Positions 42,535-52,528 of a stretch of DNA of 64,000 bases are shown piece by piece. How positions within the stretch are numbered: position 1 is the stretch's first letter; every line of letters starts with the position of its first letter. The position numbers and the translations under genes are program-made. Location of the stretch: NCBI GenBank assembly GCA_900314995.1, contig OMXK01000006.1:1-64000 (forward strand), read 5' to 3'. Below the pieces are notes generated by a model. That model saw nothing but the letters and a program-made list of their open reading frames with translations, ran no database searches and had not been told where the DNA came from. The DNA is from an uncultured Prevotella sp. (lineage in GTDB: Bacteria; Bacteroidota; Bacteroidia; Bacteroidales; Bacteroidaceae).

Positions 42535-43542
42535 TTAGTTCTTGGCAGGCACTTCACCGAAGCGCTTGGGCTTTACATAATTATTAATAAGAGGCGTGAA
42601 TGCGTTCATAATCAGAATAGCGAACGACATACCCTCGGGATAGGCACCCCAGTTACGGATAATGACCGTCAGGACGCCAATGGCCACACCATAGATGAGC
42701 TGTCCTTTGGGTGTCATCGGGCTGGTCACATAGTCCGTTGCCATGAAGATTGCACCCAACATCAGACCTCCGGAGAAGATGACTGAGATAGGATCAGCGT
42801 AGATAGGATTAGCCAGATGGAGCAGACCAGCAAACACGAACACCGTGCAGATAATAGATACAGGGATATGCCAGGTGATGATCTTCTTCCACAGCATGAA
42901 GGCCAGACCGAGCAATAGGGCCAGCGCACAGACCTCCCCCAGTGAACCAGCACCATAACCACAGTCACTTGGAAGGCCAATAAACATGTGCAGGCTCTCA
43001 GGGAGTTCATTTAATAATGAAGCATCCCCGCTCTTAATAGCTGCTTTCATGATAGAAAGAGGTGTTGCCCCCGTCTCTGCATCAAGATAACTGCCCAACT
43101 GTCCTGCCTGTGGCCACGACGTCATCTGGGCGGGGAAGGCGACAAGCAGGGCAGCACGACCTACAAGTGCAGGGTTGAAGAGATTGTTGCCCAGACCTCC
43201 GAATGTCATCTTGGCCACACCGATGGCGAAGAGCGCACCGATGAGGATGATCCAGATGGGGAGGTTTGACGGCAGGTTGAAGGCCAGGAGCAGACCCGTG
43301 AGGATGGCAGAGCCGTCGCAGATGGTGTTACGCTCCTGCTTCAAGATATATTTGCTGATAGCCCACTCTAAGAAGACGCAGGCTGCCACACTCGTTGCCG
43401 TAACGATGACTGAGCCAAGGCCGAAATAGATGAACGACACGAGCAGAGCAGGCATCAAGGCGATGATGACGCCGTACATGTTGCGCTCTACGGTATCAGT
43501 TCCATGTGCGTGTGGCGATAATGATACAATTAATTTTCCCAT
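42535..43542 (-). CDS. rnfD: Rnf complex subunit D (covalent FMN subunit)
   Basis: A 335-residue membrane protein with about ten segments. It starts with SPHAHGTDTVERNMYGVIIA, the RnfD/NqrB entry block. The covalent FMN motif is AETGATPLS, with Thr as the flavin site. FGGLGNNLFNPALVGRA and MATDYVTSPMTPKGQ are conserved. It lies 30 bases after rnfC. Confidence 0.94.
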   Translation of the reverse strand: MGKLIVSLSPHAHGTDTVERNMYGVIIALMPALLVSFIYFGLGSVIVTATSVAACVFLEWAISKYILKQERNTICDGSAILTGLLLAFNLPSNLPIWIILIGALFAIGVAKMTFGGLGNNLFNPALVGRAALLVAFPAQMTSWPQAGQLGSYLDAETGATPLSIMKAAIKSGDASLLNELPESLHMFIGLPSDCGYGAGSLGEVCALALLLGLAFMLWKKIITWHIPVSIICTVFVFAGLLHLANPIYADPISVIFSGGLMLGAIFMATDYVTSPMTPKGQLIYGVAIGVLTVIIRNWGAYPEGMSFAILIMNAFTPLINNYVKPKRFGEVPAKN

Positions 43543-43572
43543 TGTATGTGTACCTTTTACTTTTTTACCTTT

Positions 43573-44940
43573 TTACTTTTTTGCAGCGCGGCTGCGGATG
43601 ATACCCATGACGGTACTCTTTCCTTGACGGATGTTGTCGAGAAGCGGACGGTGGGCAGGACAGGTGAACTGACATGAACCACACTCAATGCAACTCACGA
43701 TGTCCTCACGCTCAGCACGCTCCCAATTCTTCACCTCAGAGATACTGGCAAGCAGATAGGGTTCCAATCCCATTGGACAGACTCCTACGCACTTGGCACA
43801 TCGGATACACGACTGCGGCTCCTTACGGCGGGCTTCATCATCAGAGATGATCGTCACAGAGTTGGTTCCCTTACAGATAGGCACCTCTGTCGATGTGAGT
43901 GCCTTACCCATCATCGGACCACCGGCCAGCAGTTTATTGTCACCCTCAGGCATACCACCACAGGCTTCGATCAGATCCTGCATGGGTGTTCCCATACGGA
44001 CGAGGAAATTACCTGGATTCTGGAGCTTCTTTCCTGTCACGGTGGTATAGCGCTCGAAAAGTGGCTTGTGCTTCATAACAGCCTCATAGACAGCAAAAGC
44101 AGTACCCACATTCTGGACAATTGCACCCACATTCACAGGAATTGCAGGAGGTGCAGGCACTTGACGACGGATGACAGCATCCACCAACTGCTTCTCACCA
44201 CCCTGTGGGTAGCGCTGCATAAGGGGAACCACCTCTACGTTATAGGCAGAACTGCCAAACTTCTCTGCGCATTTCTTCGTAAGCAGCTCGATAGCCGGCA
44301 TCTTATTGGTCTCGATACCGATATAACCTGTCGTCACCTTTGCGCCCTTCATCAGCAGTTCGAGACCAACGAGGATCTCATCTGCATGCTCCATCATCAG
44401 ACGGTAGTCGGCTGTGATATAAGGCTCGCACTCAACGGCATTGATAATCACGCACTCGGCTTTGGCTGTTGGCGGTGGTGTCAGCTTAATGAAAGTGGGG
44501 AAACAAGCGCCGCCCATACCAACGACGCCAGCATCTTTAATGCGATTGACAATCTCTTCAGGCGTCAGTTCCGGATGAGTTTCTACCGTCTCCAGTTTAT
44601 CGGAACGGTCGATACTATTTTCCCATTCATCACCATTGACGGTAATATAGATAGCAGGCTTGCGATAGCCTGTTGCATCAATGGCTGTGTCAATCTTAGC
44701 GACTGTTCCGCTTACTGATGAGAAAATGGGCGCAGAAACGAAACCTCCAGCCTCAGCAATCATCGTACCCACCTTCACTCTGTCACCCTTCTGAACGACG
44801 GGCTTGGCAGGAGCACCGATGTGCTGGCTCAATGGGAAGATGGCCTGTTTCGGAAGTGCTGCCACCTGCGTCTTGGCTTCGTGTGTCAGCTTGTTCTCCT
44901 CGGGGTGTATACCACCTATTCTAAATGTTTTGATGTTCAT
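43573..44940 (-). CDS. rnfC: Rnf complex subunit C (NADH/FMN and Fe-S subunit)
   Basis: A 455-residue peripheral subunit. The N-terminal sandwich includes GIHPEENK, followed by the NADH/FMN-binding domain (GMGGACFPTFIKL) and an SLBB domain. Two ferredoxin-type clusters appear near the C-terminus as CIRCAKCVGVCP and CIECGSCQFTCP. It is the NADH-facing module of Rnf. It lies 17 bases after rnfB. Confidence 0.94.
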   Translation of the reverse strand: MNIKTFRIGGIHPEENKLTHEAKTQVAALPKQAIFPLSQHIGAPAKPVVQKGDRVKVGTMIAEAGGFVSAPIFSSVSGTVAKIDTAIDATGYRKPAIYITVNGDEWENSIDRSDKLETVETHPELTPEEIVNRIKDAGVVGMGGACFPTFIKLTPPPTAKAECVIINAVECEPYITADYRLMMEHADEILVGLELLMKGAKVTTGYIGIETNKMPAIELLTKKCAEKFGSSAYNVEVVPLMQRYPQGGEKQLVDAVIRRQVPAPPAIPVNVGAIVQNVGTAFAVYEAVMKHKPLFERYTTVTGKKLQNPGNFLVRMGTPMQDLIEACGGMPEGDNKLLAGGPMMGKALTSTEVPICKGTNSVTIISDDEARRKEPQSCIRCAKCVGVCPMGLEPYLLASISEVKNWERAEREDIVSCIECGSCQFTCPAHRPLLDNIRQGKSTVMGIIRSRAAKK

Positions 44941-44957
44941 AACGAAGGTCTCCTTTC

Positions 44958-45998
44958 TTATTTAATGGAAATAGAAGAATCTGTATCCAGAAAAGCACCA
45001 CGGGAAGGTTCCTTCACAGCAGGCTTCTGCTCAACTGGTGCCTTTGGCTTTTCAACGGGCTTTGGAGCTTCTTTCGGCTTCTCAGCGGGAGCTGCTTTCG
45101 GAGATTCTGAAGGTTTCTCTTCAGGAGCAGGTTTCGGAGCAGCAGGCTCTTTCGGTTTTGGAGCAGGTGCTGGCGTTGGGAAGTTGACGTCGAGGATAGC
45201 CTTCTTCGGACAAGCGGTAACACACTTCCGACACAGACGGCATTTCTCAAAGTCAATGTAGGCGAGATTGTTCTCAACGGTAATGGCACCGAAGTTACAT
45301 TCCTTCTCACACTTGCCACAACCGATACAGCTGACAGCACAAGCCTTCATGGCAACAGGACCTTTGTCCTTGTTGACACATGATACATACACTCTCCTAC
45401 CCTTCGGACCTTTCTTGCGTAGTTCGATGATGTTACGTGGACAAGCCTTCACACAGGCACCACAAGAAGTACACTTCTCCTCATCGACAGCAGGGATTCC
45501 TGTAGCCGGATCAATGGAGATAGCACCAAACTGACAAGCGGCGACACAATCGCCACAACCCAGACAGCCATAGCCACAGGCAGTCTCACCTGCACCACAG
45601 GCATTCATGGCAGCACATGTACGGAGACCTGAGTATTCGGCGATACGAGGACGATGCTCACATGTGCCATTACATCTCACGACAGCTACCATAGGCTCGG
45701 AATTGGCTATGGCCATTCCAAGCAGATCAGCCACCTTTCCCATGACTTCAGCACCACCCACAGGACAAGACAGCCCGTCGATGCTTCCGGCATCAGCTCC
45801 TTTTACGAGCGCATCAGCCATACCGCTGCATCCAGGAAATCCACATCCACCGCAATTGGCACCGGGAAGTACCTCACTTACCTGAGCAATACGGGGATCT
45901 TCATAGACAGCGAATTTCTTCGAGGCGGCAAATAGCACAACAGCTGCTATCAAGCCAATGGCGCCCAAGACAATTACTGCAATCAAGATGAAATTCAT
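44958..45998 (-). CDS. rnfB: Rnf complex subunit B with proline-rich C-terminal tail
   Basis: A 346-residue multi-cluster subunit that accepts electrons from ferredoxin. Residues 1-27 form a membrane anchor. Fe-S motifs follow in order: ANCGGCGFPGCSG (4Fe-4S of the Fe-S domain), then ferredoxin-type clusters CGYGCLGCGDCVAAC, CTSCGACVKACP, CIGCGKCEKEC and CRLCRKCVTACP. After about residue 270 comes a 75-residue Pro/Ala/Lys/Glu tail that is low-complexity and probably disordered. The rnf operon runs rseC, B, C, D, G, E, A. Confidence 0.93.
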   Translation of the reverse strand: MNFILIAVIVLGAIGLIAAVVLFAASKKFAVYEDPRIAQVSEVLPGANCGGCGFPGCSGMADALVKGADAGSIDGLSCPVGGAEVMGKVADLLGMAIANSEPMVAVVRCNGTCEHRPRIAEYSGLRTCAAMNACGAGETACGYGCLGCGDCVAACQFGAISIDPATGIPAVDEEKCTSCGACVKACPRNIIELRKKGPKGRRVYVSCVNKDKGPVAMKACAVSCIGCGKCEKECNFGAITVENNLAYIDFEKCRLCRKCVTACPKKAILDVNFPTPAPAPKPKEPAAPKPAPEEKPSESPKAAPAEKPKEAPKPVEKPKAPVEQKPAVKEPSRGAFLDTDSSISIK

Positions 45999-46025
45999 AA
46001 ACTTTTATATTTGTATAGTTTGTTA

Positions 46026-46445
46026 TTAATTTGTTTCGAGTTGAAATGCCAGTTGCTCTCGGAGGTTATTCCGAAAAAGCCAAAGCACAAAATAATAAGG
46101 TATGAGCGATCCCAAGCCGGAGAGAGCCGCCAAGCCTTCTTGTCCTGTCAGTTGAAGGACGACCACCAGCACCGTCACAAGTACCACAAAAGGAATACCG
46201 AAAGCAAAGAGTAAAGCACGGCCTGCAACATCGCGCGAAGCACTGACCATGACAGGGTCTCCGACTTTCAAGGATACGGTATTGCGTACATTGAATACGT
46301 CGACAATCTTCTCCTTCGACTCCGAAGCACTACAATGAGCGGCAACCTTACAAGCTGCACAAGCAGATGTCTGGAGAATACGTACCTTGACACAATCTCC
46401 TACCACCGATTCGATAATACCTGAATGACTTATTTGATTATGCAC
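46026..46445 (-). CDS. rseC: RseC/SoxR-reducing-system family protein
   Basis: A 139-residue membrane protein (from GTG at 46445) of the RseC family. It has the cysteine motif TSACAACKVAAHCSAS, the segment GDPVMVSASRDVAGRA and two membrane helices. RseC-type proteins assist assembly or function of Rnf/Rsx complexes. The longer in-frame ATG at 46469 lies upstream of the promoter's -7 element and cannot be used from that transcript; the GTG at 46443-46445 would be nearly leaderless. Homologues begin close to NQISHSGII, supporting the short form. First gene of the rnf operon, 27 bases before rnfB. Confidence 0.82.
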   Translation of the reverse strand: MHNQISHSGIIESVVGDCVKVRILQTSACAACKVAAHCSASESKEKIVDVFNVRNTVSLKVGDPVMVSASRDVAGRALLFAFGIPFVVLVTVLVVVLQLTGQEGLAALSGLGSLIPYYFVLWLFRNNLREQLAFQLETN

Positions 46446-46449
46446 TTTG

Positions 46450-46480
46450 CAAAGGTACGATAATCTCATGAGAAATCAAA
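46450..46480 (-). promoter_or_regulatory. Predicted promoter of the rseC-rnf operon
   Basis: On the minus strand TTTG (46477-46480), 19 bases, TACCTTTG (46450-46457). It implies transcription start near 46443-46445, right at the GTG start proposed for rseC. Confidence 0.75.
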
Positions 46481-46518
46481 GTAAAAAAGGGTATTTTTCA
46501 CAAAAATATTCGTAATCG

Positions 46519-46550
46519 TTTGCAGTTACAAAAGATTTTTTATACTTTTG
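46519..46550 (+). promoter_or_regulatory. Predicted promoter of the gene at 46575
   Basis: TTTG (46519-46522), 20 bases, TACTTTTG (46543-46550). It overlaps the upstream in-frame ATG at 46548, so the start at 46575 is used. Confidence 0.7.
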
Positions 46551-46574
46551 TGCCGACATAAAGAACAAAGGACA

Positions 46575-47015
46575 ATGAAAACCAGCGAACAGACGCTACA
46601 ACAGGTAGACCGTGCCATTAGGAAAATCGAAGAGAAGTTTCCTGCAACAGAAGAGGCTGTCTTAATGACAGACATTCATATCCGTGTTTCACAAGAGACG
46701 GGTGAATTGACTGTGTATAATGATGATGATAACGAGATTACCCGGTGTATCATCGAACAATGGATTGACAATAAAGAAGACGATTTCTACGAGCAGATAG
46801 CTTCTGTCTTGCGTGCAAGTCTTGAAAAGCATAAGAAAACCATTGAGGCGATGTCGCTGCTAAAGCCTTTCTCGTTCGTCCTTGAGGATGATGACAAGGA
46901 GTCTATCGCAGAACTCTTTCTGGCTGACGATGAACTGGTCATCATTAACCCCGACCTGATGGAGGGATTAGATGATGACCTGGATGAATTCTTGGAAAAG
47001 TTGCTGAAAGACTAG
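46575..47015 (+). CDS. Conserved hypothetical protein
   Basis: A 146-residue acidic, soluble protein without signal peptide. It begins MKTSEQTLQQVDRAIRKIEE, has a beta-rich centre (DIHIRVSQETGELTVYND) and ends in a strongly acidic helix (DDLDEFLEKLLKD). I do not recognise the family. The start follows the promoter. It is divergent from the rnf operon and converges with a lipoprotein gene one base away. Confidence 0.75.
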   Translation: MKTSEQTLQQVDRAIRKIEEKFPATEEAVLMTDIHIRVSQETGELTVYNDDDNEITRCIIEQWIDNKEDDFYEQIASVLRASLEKHKKTIEAMSLLKPFSFVLEDDDKESIAELFLADDELVIINPDLMEGLDDDLDEFLEKLLKD

Positions 47016-47016
47016 C

Positions 47017-47649
47017 CTACTCTTCTTTCTTACTGCTTCGAAGTGCGAATCTACGGGCATCGTCGATGTAATATACCTCTTCTGATTGCGCTGTTTGCCG
47101 TGTTTTAGAATAGTCCAGCAAATGTATTTCGTAATCGCTTGTGATTGAGAAATATTGCACAAACTCTTCCGGATTGATGTCGTCTTCCTTATCCTCGACA
47201 GCATAGAGGCATAACTTGTCGACGGGTACATATTCATTATCGAGTGAATAGAGCCAGATGGTATATTGCCCTTCATATTCATCAACTGCCAACAGCATCA
47301 AGCGAGCGCCCAAACTCTCCGGAAGACTGGCGGCTTTAGGATGAACACCTTTTTCGAGATTCATATATGAAATGATCTCCGCAGGCACCTCCTTGAAGTC
47401 GGGAAGGAATCTGACATAATCTTCTGTATAGCTGATAGGTAACGACTGAAGATACAGACTGTCATAGAACAATTTAAGCGGATTACTGGCATCTTCAAGG
47501 TTGATACCCTGAAGCTTTAGTTTCTCTCTAATCTCAAGTGCCTTCACGCTGTCAAGCTTATGCTGCAGTTCTTCAGGCGATAATTGTTTCCGGCCACCAC
47601 ATGAGAAACACAAGATGGCAATACCCAATAAACCAATAAGCTTTTTCAT
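47017..47649 (-). CDS. Hypothetical lipoprotein
   Basis: A 210-residue protein with a lipoprotein signal: MKKLIGLLGIAILCFSCGG, Cys17 being the lipidated residue. The GGRK after the Cys lacks an acidic surface-export signal, so a periplasm-facing anchor is likely. The remainder has no family I can name; a helical N-terminal part (SPEELQHKLDSVKALEIREK) precedes a beta-rich domain. It follows the GHL10 gene by 23 bases and is probably co-transcribed with it. Confidence 0.75.
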   Translation of the reverse strand: MKKLIGLLGIAILCFSCGGRKQLSPEELQHKLDSVKALEIREKLKLQGINLEDASNPLKLFYDSLYLQSLPISYTEDYVRFLPDFKEVPAEIISYMNLEKGVHPKAASLPESLGARLMLLAVDEYEGQYTIWLYSLDNEYVPVDKLCLYAVEDKEDDINPEEFVQYFSITSDYEIHLLDYSKTRQTAQSEEVYYIDDARRFALRSSKKEE

Positions 47650-47672
47650 CCTGTTATATGTTATGCTGATTC

Positions 47673-49154
47673 CTATAGTTTGATTTTCTTCTTAACGGCC
47701 TTACTCTCGTTCTGAAGACGATCCAATGCCGTCACGACATATACCCATTTCTCCTTACCGTTCTTATAAGGAAGTGTGACGAATGTCTGGTTAGTGATGG
47801 CGAAGATCTTTGACGGATCATCGGTGTTGACGGTTTCACCCGGCGCAAAGCGGTAAACGACATATTTGACGGCTTCATCATCCCATGACTTATACTTGGG
47901 TGCTGTCCAGAAAAGCACATAGTCGTCATCTATCCACATGGGTTTTAGTTTCTTGACCTTTTTGGGGGCCTTGCCATCAATAAACGGCATTTCTGGTTGC
48001 AAAGCGGGATATTTCCAATACACATCACGCAGGTTGCTACCATAATTGCCCACATTGTCTACTGCTGCTTTGGCATACCATAACACGGTACCTTTTACAT
48101 TGTTCATCTGCTTATGAAGTGTCATCTTTGCACGCTGTTGATGACTTTGAGGATTGATGGGGTCAGCATTCTTCACTGTCCGCTCAATGTCTTCACCAAT
48201 GATGAGTGGACGCGCCCCGGCATATTGATTCCACCATTTAATCAACGTCTCGTAGTCAGCCACCTTATGGCCTATCTCCCAATAAATCTGGGGAACACAA
48301 TAGTCAAGCCAGCCGTTGTTGACCCATAACAGGACATCTGCATACAGATCATCATAGTTCTGAGTGCCGTTTGTATTACTGCCAATCGGTGAATTCTTTT
48401 TGTTACGATAGATGCCAAATGGCGATATACCGACTTTCACCCAGGGCTTTGTCTCATGAACAGTCTTATAGAACTGTTCGATAAAGAGATTCACATTATA
48501 GCGTCGCCAGTCTCTCTGGTCTTTGATGCCATTGGAATTGTCTTGGAACAGTTCGTCATCAGGAATGCTGAGACCCTTCACAGGATAAGGATAGAAATAG
48601 TCATCCATGTGAATACCATCAACATCATAGCGGCTAACAATATCTTTTGCTACTTCACAAATATAATCGCGATTCTCGGGGATACCAGGATTAAGGATGA
48701 ATAATTCATCGTAAGCAAAACAGTTCATGGGCTTGCGAACGGCGATATGCTTCGGTGACAGTTGGCGTGTACCTTTGGTCTTGGCTCTGTAGGGATTGAT
48801 CCATGCATGCAGTTCCATGCCACGCTTATGGCATTCGGTAATCATCCACTTCAGGGGATCCCAATAAGGACTAGGTGCAACACCCTGTGTGCCAGTCAGG
48901 AAACGGCTCCAAGGTTCCAGTTTACTTTCATATAATGCGTCACACTCAGGCCGGACCTGAAAGATAATCACATTTACACCGTCTTTCTTCAGTTCGTCTA
49001 ACTGATACGTCAGTGTCTGTTGCATCCTGGCTGTTCCAAGTCCTTGGAATTGTCCGTTAACACATTGGATCCATGCACCACGCATCTCACGCTTCTGAGC
49101 GCCGGCTATCGTTATTGAAAGGAGCGCTAAAATCAATAATATTGTTTTCTTCAT
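47673..49154 (-). CDS. Exported GHL10 (DUF187) family glycosyl-hydrolase-like protein
   Basis: A 493-residue exported protein, signal peptide residues 1-19 (SITIAGAQ). REMRGAWIQCVNGQF, NVIIFQVRPECDALYES and MELHAWINPYRA are the glycosyl-hydrolase-like 10 family blocks, and DVDGIHMDDYFYPYP carries the acidic residues expected in the barrel's active site. Residues from about 400 form a fibronectin III-like domain (YVLFWTAPKYKSWDDEAVKY). Members are associated with envelope glycan turnover, peptidoglycan in some cases; the substrate here is not known. It lies 9 bases after the HAD gene. Confidence 0.87.
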   Translation of the reverse strand: MKKTILLILALLSITIAGAQKREMRGAWIQCVNGQFQGLGTARMQQTLTYQLDELKKDGVNVIIFQVRPECDALYESKLEPWSRFLTGTQGVAPSPYWDPLKWMITECHKRGMELHAWINPYRAKTKGTRQLSPKHIAVRKPMNCFAYDELFILNPGIPENRDYICEVAKDIVSRYDVDGIHMDDYFYPYPVKGLSIPDDELFQDNSNGIKDQRDWRRYNVNLFIEQFYKTVHETKPWVKVGISPFGIYRNKKNSPIGSNTNGTQNYDDLYADVLLWVNNGWLDYCVPQIYWEIGHKVADYETLIKWWNQYAGARPLIIGEDIERTVKNADPINPQSHQQRAKMTLHKQMNNVKGTVLWYAKAAVDNVGNYGSNLRDVYWKYPALQPEMPFIDGKAPKKVKKLKPMWIDDDYVLFWTAPKYKSWDDEAVKYVVYRFAPGETVNTDDPSKIFAITNQTFVTLPYKNGKEKWVYVVTALDRLQNESKAVKKKIKL

Positions 49155-49163
49155 TGTCTTTAA

Positions 49164-49784
49164 TTATTTCAAATAGGTATATATGTCTTTTGTCCAGTCT
49201 TCACCATTCTTGGGGCACATCGTAGCGATGCCCAGTTGTCCGGCCATAGCCACGTTGGCTGGTCCGTCATCCAGGAAAAGGGTTTCTGAAGGATTCAGTT
49301 GCGCTTCATGTAGTACATGCTCGAAAAAGCGCCGATCAGGTTTCATGACGCCTATTTCATAGCTTAAGTAACACCCGTCCAGATAATCCTCGATCGAATG
49401 ACCTTCGCCATCAAAGTCTGGTGACTTCACCCATGACATCATATAAGGATTGGTGTTCGATAGAAGGAAGAGTCTATACCCTTCTTCCCGGAGTTTCCTG
49501 AGCACATCCAGATTCCGCTTGGGAACTTCCCGTGCATAGCCGAGCCAGGCATAGCGGCATTCATCCCAGGAAACCTCCCGATTGACCATCTTGCTGATTT
49601 CACTACGGAAGGTCTCATCGCTGATGTTGCCACGCTCCAAATCGCCGAATATGCCTGTCTGTGTATAGGAATCAAGCTGTTTGACAGCATCATGCAGCCC
49701 TAACTCCCTAAAACGCCGGATTGCCTCCTGGGGATCAAGCGTTATAATAACGCCACCTAAGTCGAATATGATATTCCTAATCAT
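49164..49784 (-). CDS. HAD-superfamily phosphatase (YihX-like)
   Basis: A 206-residue HAD hydrolase. Motif I reads [10 protein letters not shown] (nucleophile Asp; the usual second Asp is Gly, as in YihX-type members), motif [11 protein letters not shown], motif III Lys in [12 protein letters not shown] and motif [15 protein letters not shown]. YihX-type enzymes dephosphorylate sugar phosphates such as alpha-glucose 1-phosphate; the true substrate is uncertain. It overlaps the metH end by 4 bases (ATGA). Confidence 0.87.
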   Translation of the reverse strand: MIRNIIFDLGGVIITLDPQEAIRRFRELGLHDAVKQLDSYTQTGIFGDLERGNISDETFRSEISKMVNREVSWDECRYAWLGYAREVPKRNLDVLRKLREEGYRLFLLSNTNPYMMSWVKSPDFDGEGHSIEDYLDGCYLSYEIGVMKPDRRFFEHVLHEAQLNPSETLFLDDGPANVAMAGQLGIATMCPKNGEDWTKDIYTYLK

Positions 49785-52528
49785 TTAAACAAATCCAATT
49801 TATGCTTTCTTGCTTCTTCAAGATTCTTCAGAGATTCCTGTTCTTGTTGATAATCCTCACGCAGATGCTGATATTTCTCTGCCAGCTCCTGCCCTACCTC
49901 CTGCTCGTTAGTCATCAATCGGGCAGCGACAAGGGCATTCTGGGACGCATCCTTCAACCATACCACAGGACCGGAGTAGACTGGTGCTATTTTCAAGGCG
50001 ACATGCAACTCGCTGGTTGTAGCACCACCTATCATAATCGGAATATTCAGTCCTGCTCGCTTCAGTTCTTTGGCCACATTGACCATTTCCTCGAGACTTG
50101 GGGTAATCAGACCGCTCAGACCGATGATATCCACATGCTCCTCCTGTGCCTTCCTGACAATCTGTTCCGCAGGAACCATTACCCCCATGTCGATAATCTC
50201 ATAGTTATTACAGGCCATGATGACACCAACGATGTTCTTGCCGATATCATGCACATCTCCCTTGACGGTAGCCAAAAGCACTTTTCCGGCACTTTTGCCA
50301 CCTTCAGCTTTTTCTGCTTCAATATATGGCTGGAGGATGCTTACTGCCTGTTTCATCGTCCGGGCGGTCTTCACCACTTGGGGCAAGAACATCTTTCCCT
50401 CGCCAAAGAGTTGTCCGACGGTATTCATACCCGCCATGAGCGGACCCTCGATGATGTTGATGGCATGAGGATATTTCTTCAGGGCTTCCTGCATGTCTTC
50501 TTCCAGATGGTCGCCAATGCCCTTGACGAGTGCTTGCTCTAGCCTGTCCTCAAGAGGCATGTCCTTTCTGGATTCATCCGCTTCTGCCGTTGTGGTTTCC
50601 TTACCGTTGGCAGCACTTGTCTGTTGCTCTAATAACCTGCTGGCCAACTCTACCAGTCTGTTGGAGGCATCGTGTTTCTGATTCAGGATGACATCCTCAA
50701 TCACTTCAAGTTGATCGTGAGGAATATCTGCGTATGTTACTTTTGTTGAGGGGTTTACGATGCCGAAGTCCATGCCGTTATGAATGGCATGATAGAGGAA
50801 TACGGCATGCATGGCCTCGCGGATATAGTTGTTGCCTCTGAATGAGAAACTCAGATTGCTGATGCCACCGCTGATATGTGCCCCAGGGAGATTCTGACGT
50901 ATCCAGCCAGTAGCCTTGATGAAGTCGGCAGCATAGCTGTCGTGCTCTTCCATTCCTGTAGCCACAGCCAGCACATTCGGGTCAAAGATGATGTCCAGCG
51001 GATTCATGCCAATACGTTCCGTCAACAATCGGTAAGAGCGCGCTGCAATCTCTATGCGTCGCTCATAACTGGTGGCTTGTCCTTGTTCGTCAAAGCACAT
51101 CACAACCACTGCAGCCCCATAGCGCTTCACGTCCTGGGCATGTTGCAGAAATACTTCTTCACCCTCTTTGAGGGAGATGGAGTTGACGATGCTCTTGCCT
51201 TGAACACATTTCAGTCCAGCCTTGATGACCTCCCAGTCTGAAGAGTCGATCATCAACGGCACACGGGCAATATCCGGTTCTGCTGCAATCCGGTTCAGAA
51301 AGTTCACCATCTCTGCCTTGGCATCCAGCAGACCGTCATCCATATTGATGTCGATGACTAAAGCACCGTCAGAAACCTGTTTACGGGCAATCGTCACGGC
51401 TTCATCATAATTCTTTTCTTTAATCAATCGTAAGAATTTTCGTGAACCTGCTACATTGCAGCGTTCTCCGACATTCACGAAATGGACATCAGGCGTAACG
51501 TCCAACAGTTCCAGCCCGCTGAGCCACATCGTCTGAGGCTTGGCTACCGGAATATGAGGTCTCTTCCCTTCTGCTATCTTTGCATAAGCAGCAATGAACG
51601 TCTCGTCAGTACCACAGCAACCGCCGATAATGTTTACCAGTCCTTCATCCACGAGTTCAGCCATCTTTGGCGTCATCGTTTCTGCCGTTTCATCATATAA
51701 TCCCATGGAATTGGGAAGTCCGGCATTCGGATAAGCACTGATATAATAAGGTGCCCGATGGGCGAGTTCCTTTAGGAAAGGCTTCATCTGAGTGGCCCCA
51801 AACGAGCAGTTGAGTCCTACGGAGAAGATTGGGTAGGTACTGATACTGGCAAGGAAGGCATCGAGGGTCTGGCCACTCAGGGTTCGGCCTGCCAGATCAC
51901 TGACAGTCGCAGAAAGCATGATGGGCAGTTCCCGTTTCTGTTGTGTCATGACGTGTATGGCGGCATCGATAGCCACCTTGGCATTAAGCGTATCGAAGAT
52001 GGTCTCGATGAGTAAGACATCCACCCCACCCTCTATCAATGCCTTGATCTGTTCTTCGTAGGCCGAGAATAACACATCATAGGTCAGATCTCTTTTGGCA
52101 GGATTGCTCACGTCTGGCGACATCGAGCAGGTCTTGTTGGTAGGTCCGATGGAACCAGCCACAAAACGGGGTTTCTCTGGTGTCGACAGTTCATCGGCCA
52201 CCTTTCGGGCGATACGAGCCCCTTCACGGGCCATCTCATAGGCCACCTCTTCGAGGAAATAGTCTGCCTGAGAGATACGCTGACTGCTGAATGTGTTGGT
52301 CGTGATAATATCGGCTCCTGCCACCAGGTAGTCCCAATGGATGGCAGAAATCACATCCGGGCGGGTAATCGACAGGACATCATTGTTGCCTTTCAGTTGA
52401 CCGGGAATGTCCTGAAAGCGGTTCCCACGGAAATCTTCTTCCGTAAGCTCGAATGATTGGATCTTTGTTCCCATCGCTCCGTCGAGGATGAGTATCCTGT
52501 TCTTGATGATATCGGTAAGTCTAGTCAT
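49781..52528 (-). CDS. metH: Cobalamin-dependent methionine synthase without activation domain
   Basis: A 915-residue MetH. In order it shows the homocysteine domain with zinc ligands (VGLNCSFGA and IIGGCCGT), the methyltetrahydrofolate (pterin) domain ([18 protein letters not shown]), and the B12 cap and binding domains with [15 protein letters not shown], whose His is the lower cobalt ligand. The C-terminal AdoMet reactivation domain of the 1,200-residue E. coli enzyme is absent: the protein ends in a helical tail after about residue 870. Bacteroidota often encode that domain separately. It lies directly after smpB. Confidence 0.95.
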   Translation of the reverse strand: MTRLTDIIKNRILILDGAMGTKIQSFELTEEDFRGNRFQDIPGQLKGNNDVLSITRPDVISAIHWDYLVAGADIITTNTFSSQRISQADYFLEEVAYEMAREGARIARKVADELSTPEKPRFVAGSIGPTNKTCSMSPDVSNPAKRDLTYDVLFSAYEEQIKALIEGGVDVLLIETIFDTLNAKVAIDAAIHVMTQQKRELPIMLSATVSDLAGRTLSGQTLDAFLASISTYPIFSVGLNCSFGATQMKPFLKELAHRAPYYISAYPNAGLPNSMGLYDETAETMTPKMAELVDEGLVNIIGGCCGTDETFIAAYAKIAEGKRPHIPVAKPQTMWLSGLELLDVTPDVHFVNVGERCNVAGSRKFLRLIKEKNYDEAVTIARKQVSDGALVIDINMDDGLLDAKAEMVNFLNRIAAEPDIARVPLMIDSSDWEVIKAGLKCVQGKSIVNSISLKEGEEVFLQHAQDVKRYGAAVVVMCFDEQGQATSYERRIEIAARSYRLLTERIGMNPLDIIFDPNVLAVATGMEEHDSYAADFIKATGWIRQNLPGAHISGGISNLSFSFRGNNYIREAMHAVFLYHAIHNGMDFGIVNPSTKVTYADIPHDQLEVIEDVILNQKHDASNRLVELASRLLEQQTSAANGKETTTAEADESRKDMPLEDRLEQALVKGIGDHLEEDMQEALKKYPHAINIIEGPLMAGMNTVGQLFGEGKMFLPQVVKTARTMKQAVSILQPYIEAEKAEGGKSAGKVLLATVKGDVHDIGKNIVGVIMACNNYEIIDMGVMVPAEQIVRKAQEEHVDIIGLSGLITPSLEEMVNVAKELKRAGLNIPIMIGGATTSELHVALKIAPVYSGPVVWLKDASQNALVAARLMTNEQEVGQELAEKYQHLREDYQQEQESLKNLEEARKHKLDLFK

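Noticed and set aside
49164-49784. Defective HAD phosphatase because motif I lacks the second Asp
   Set aside because: FDLGGV is normal for YihX-type HAD proteins.
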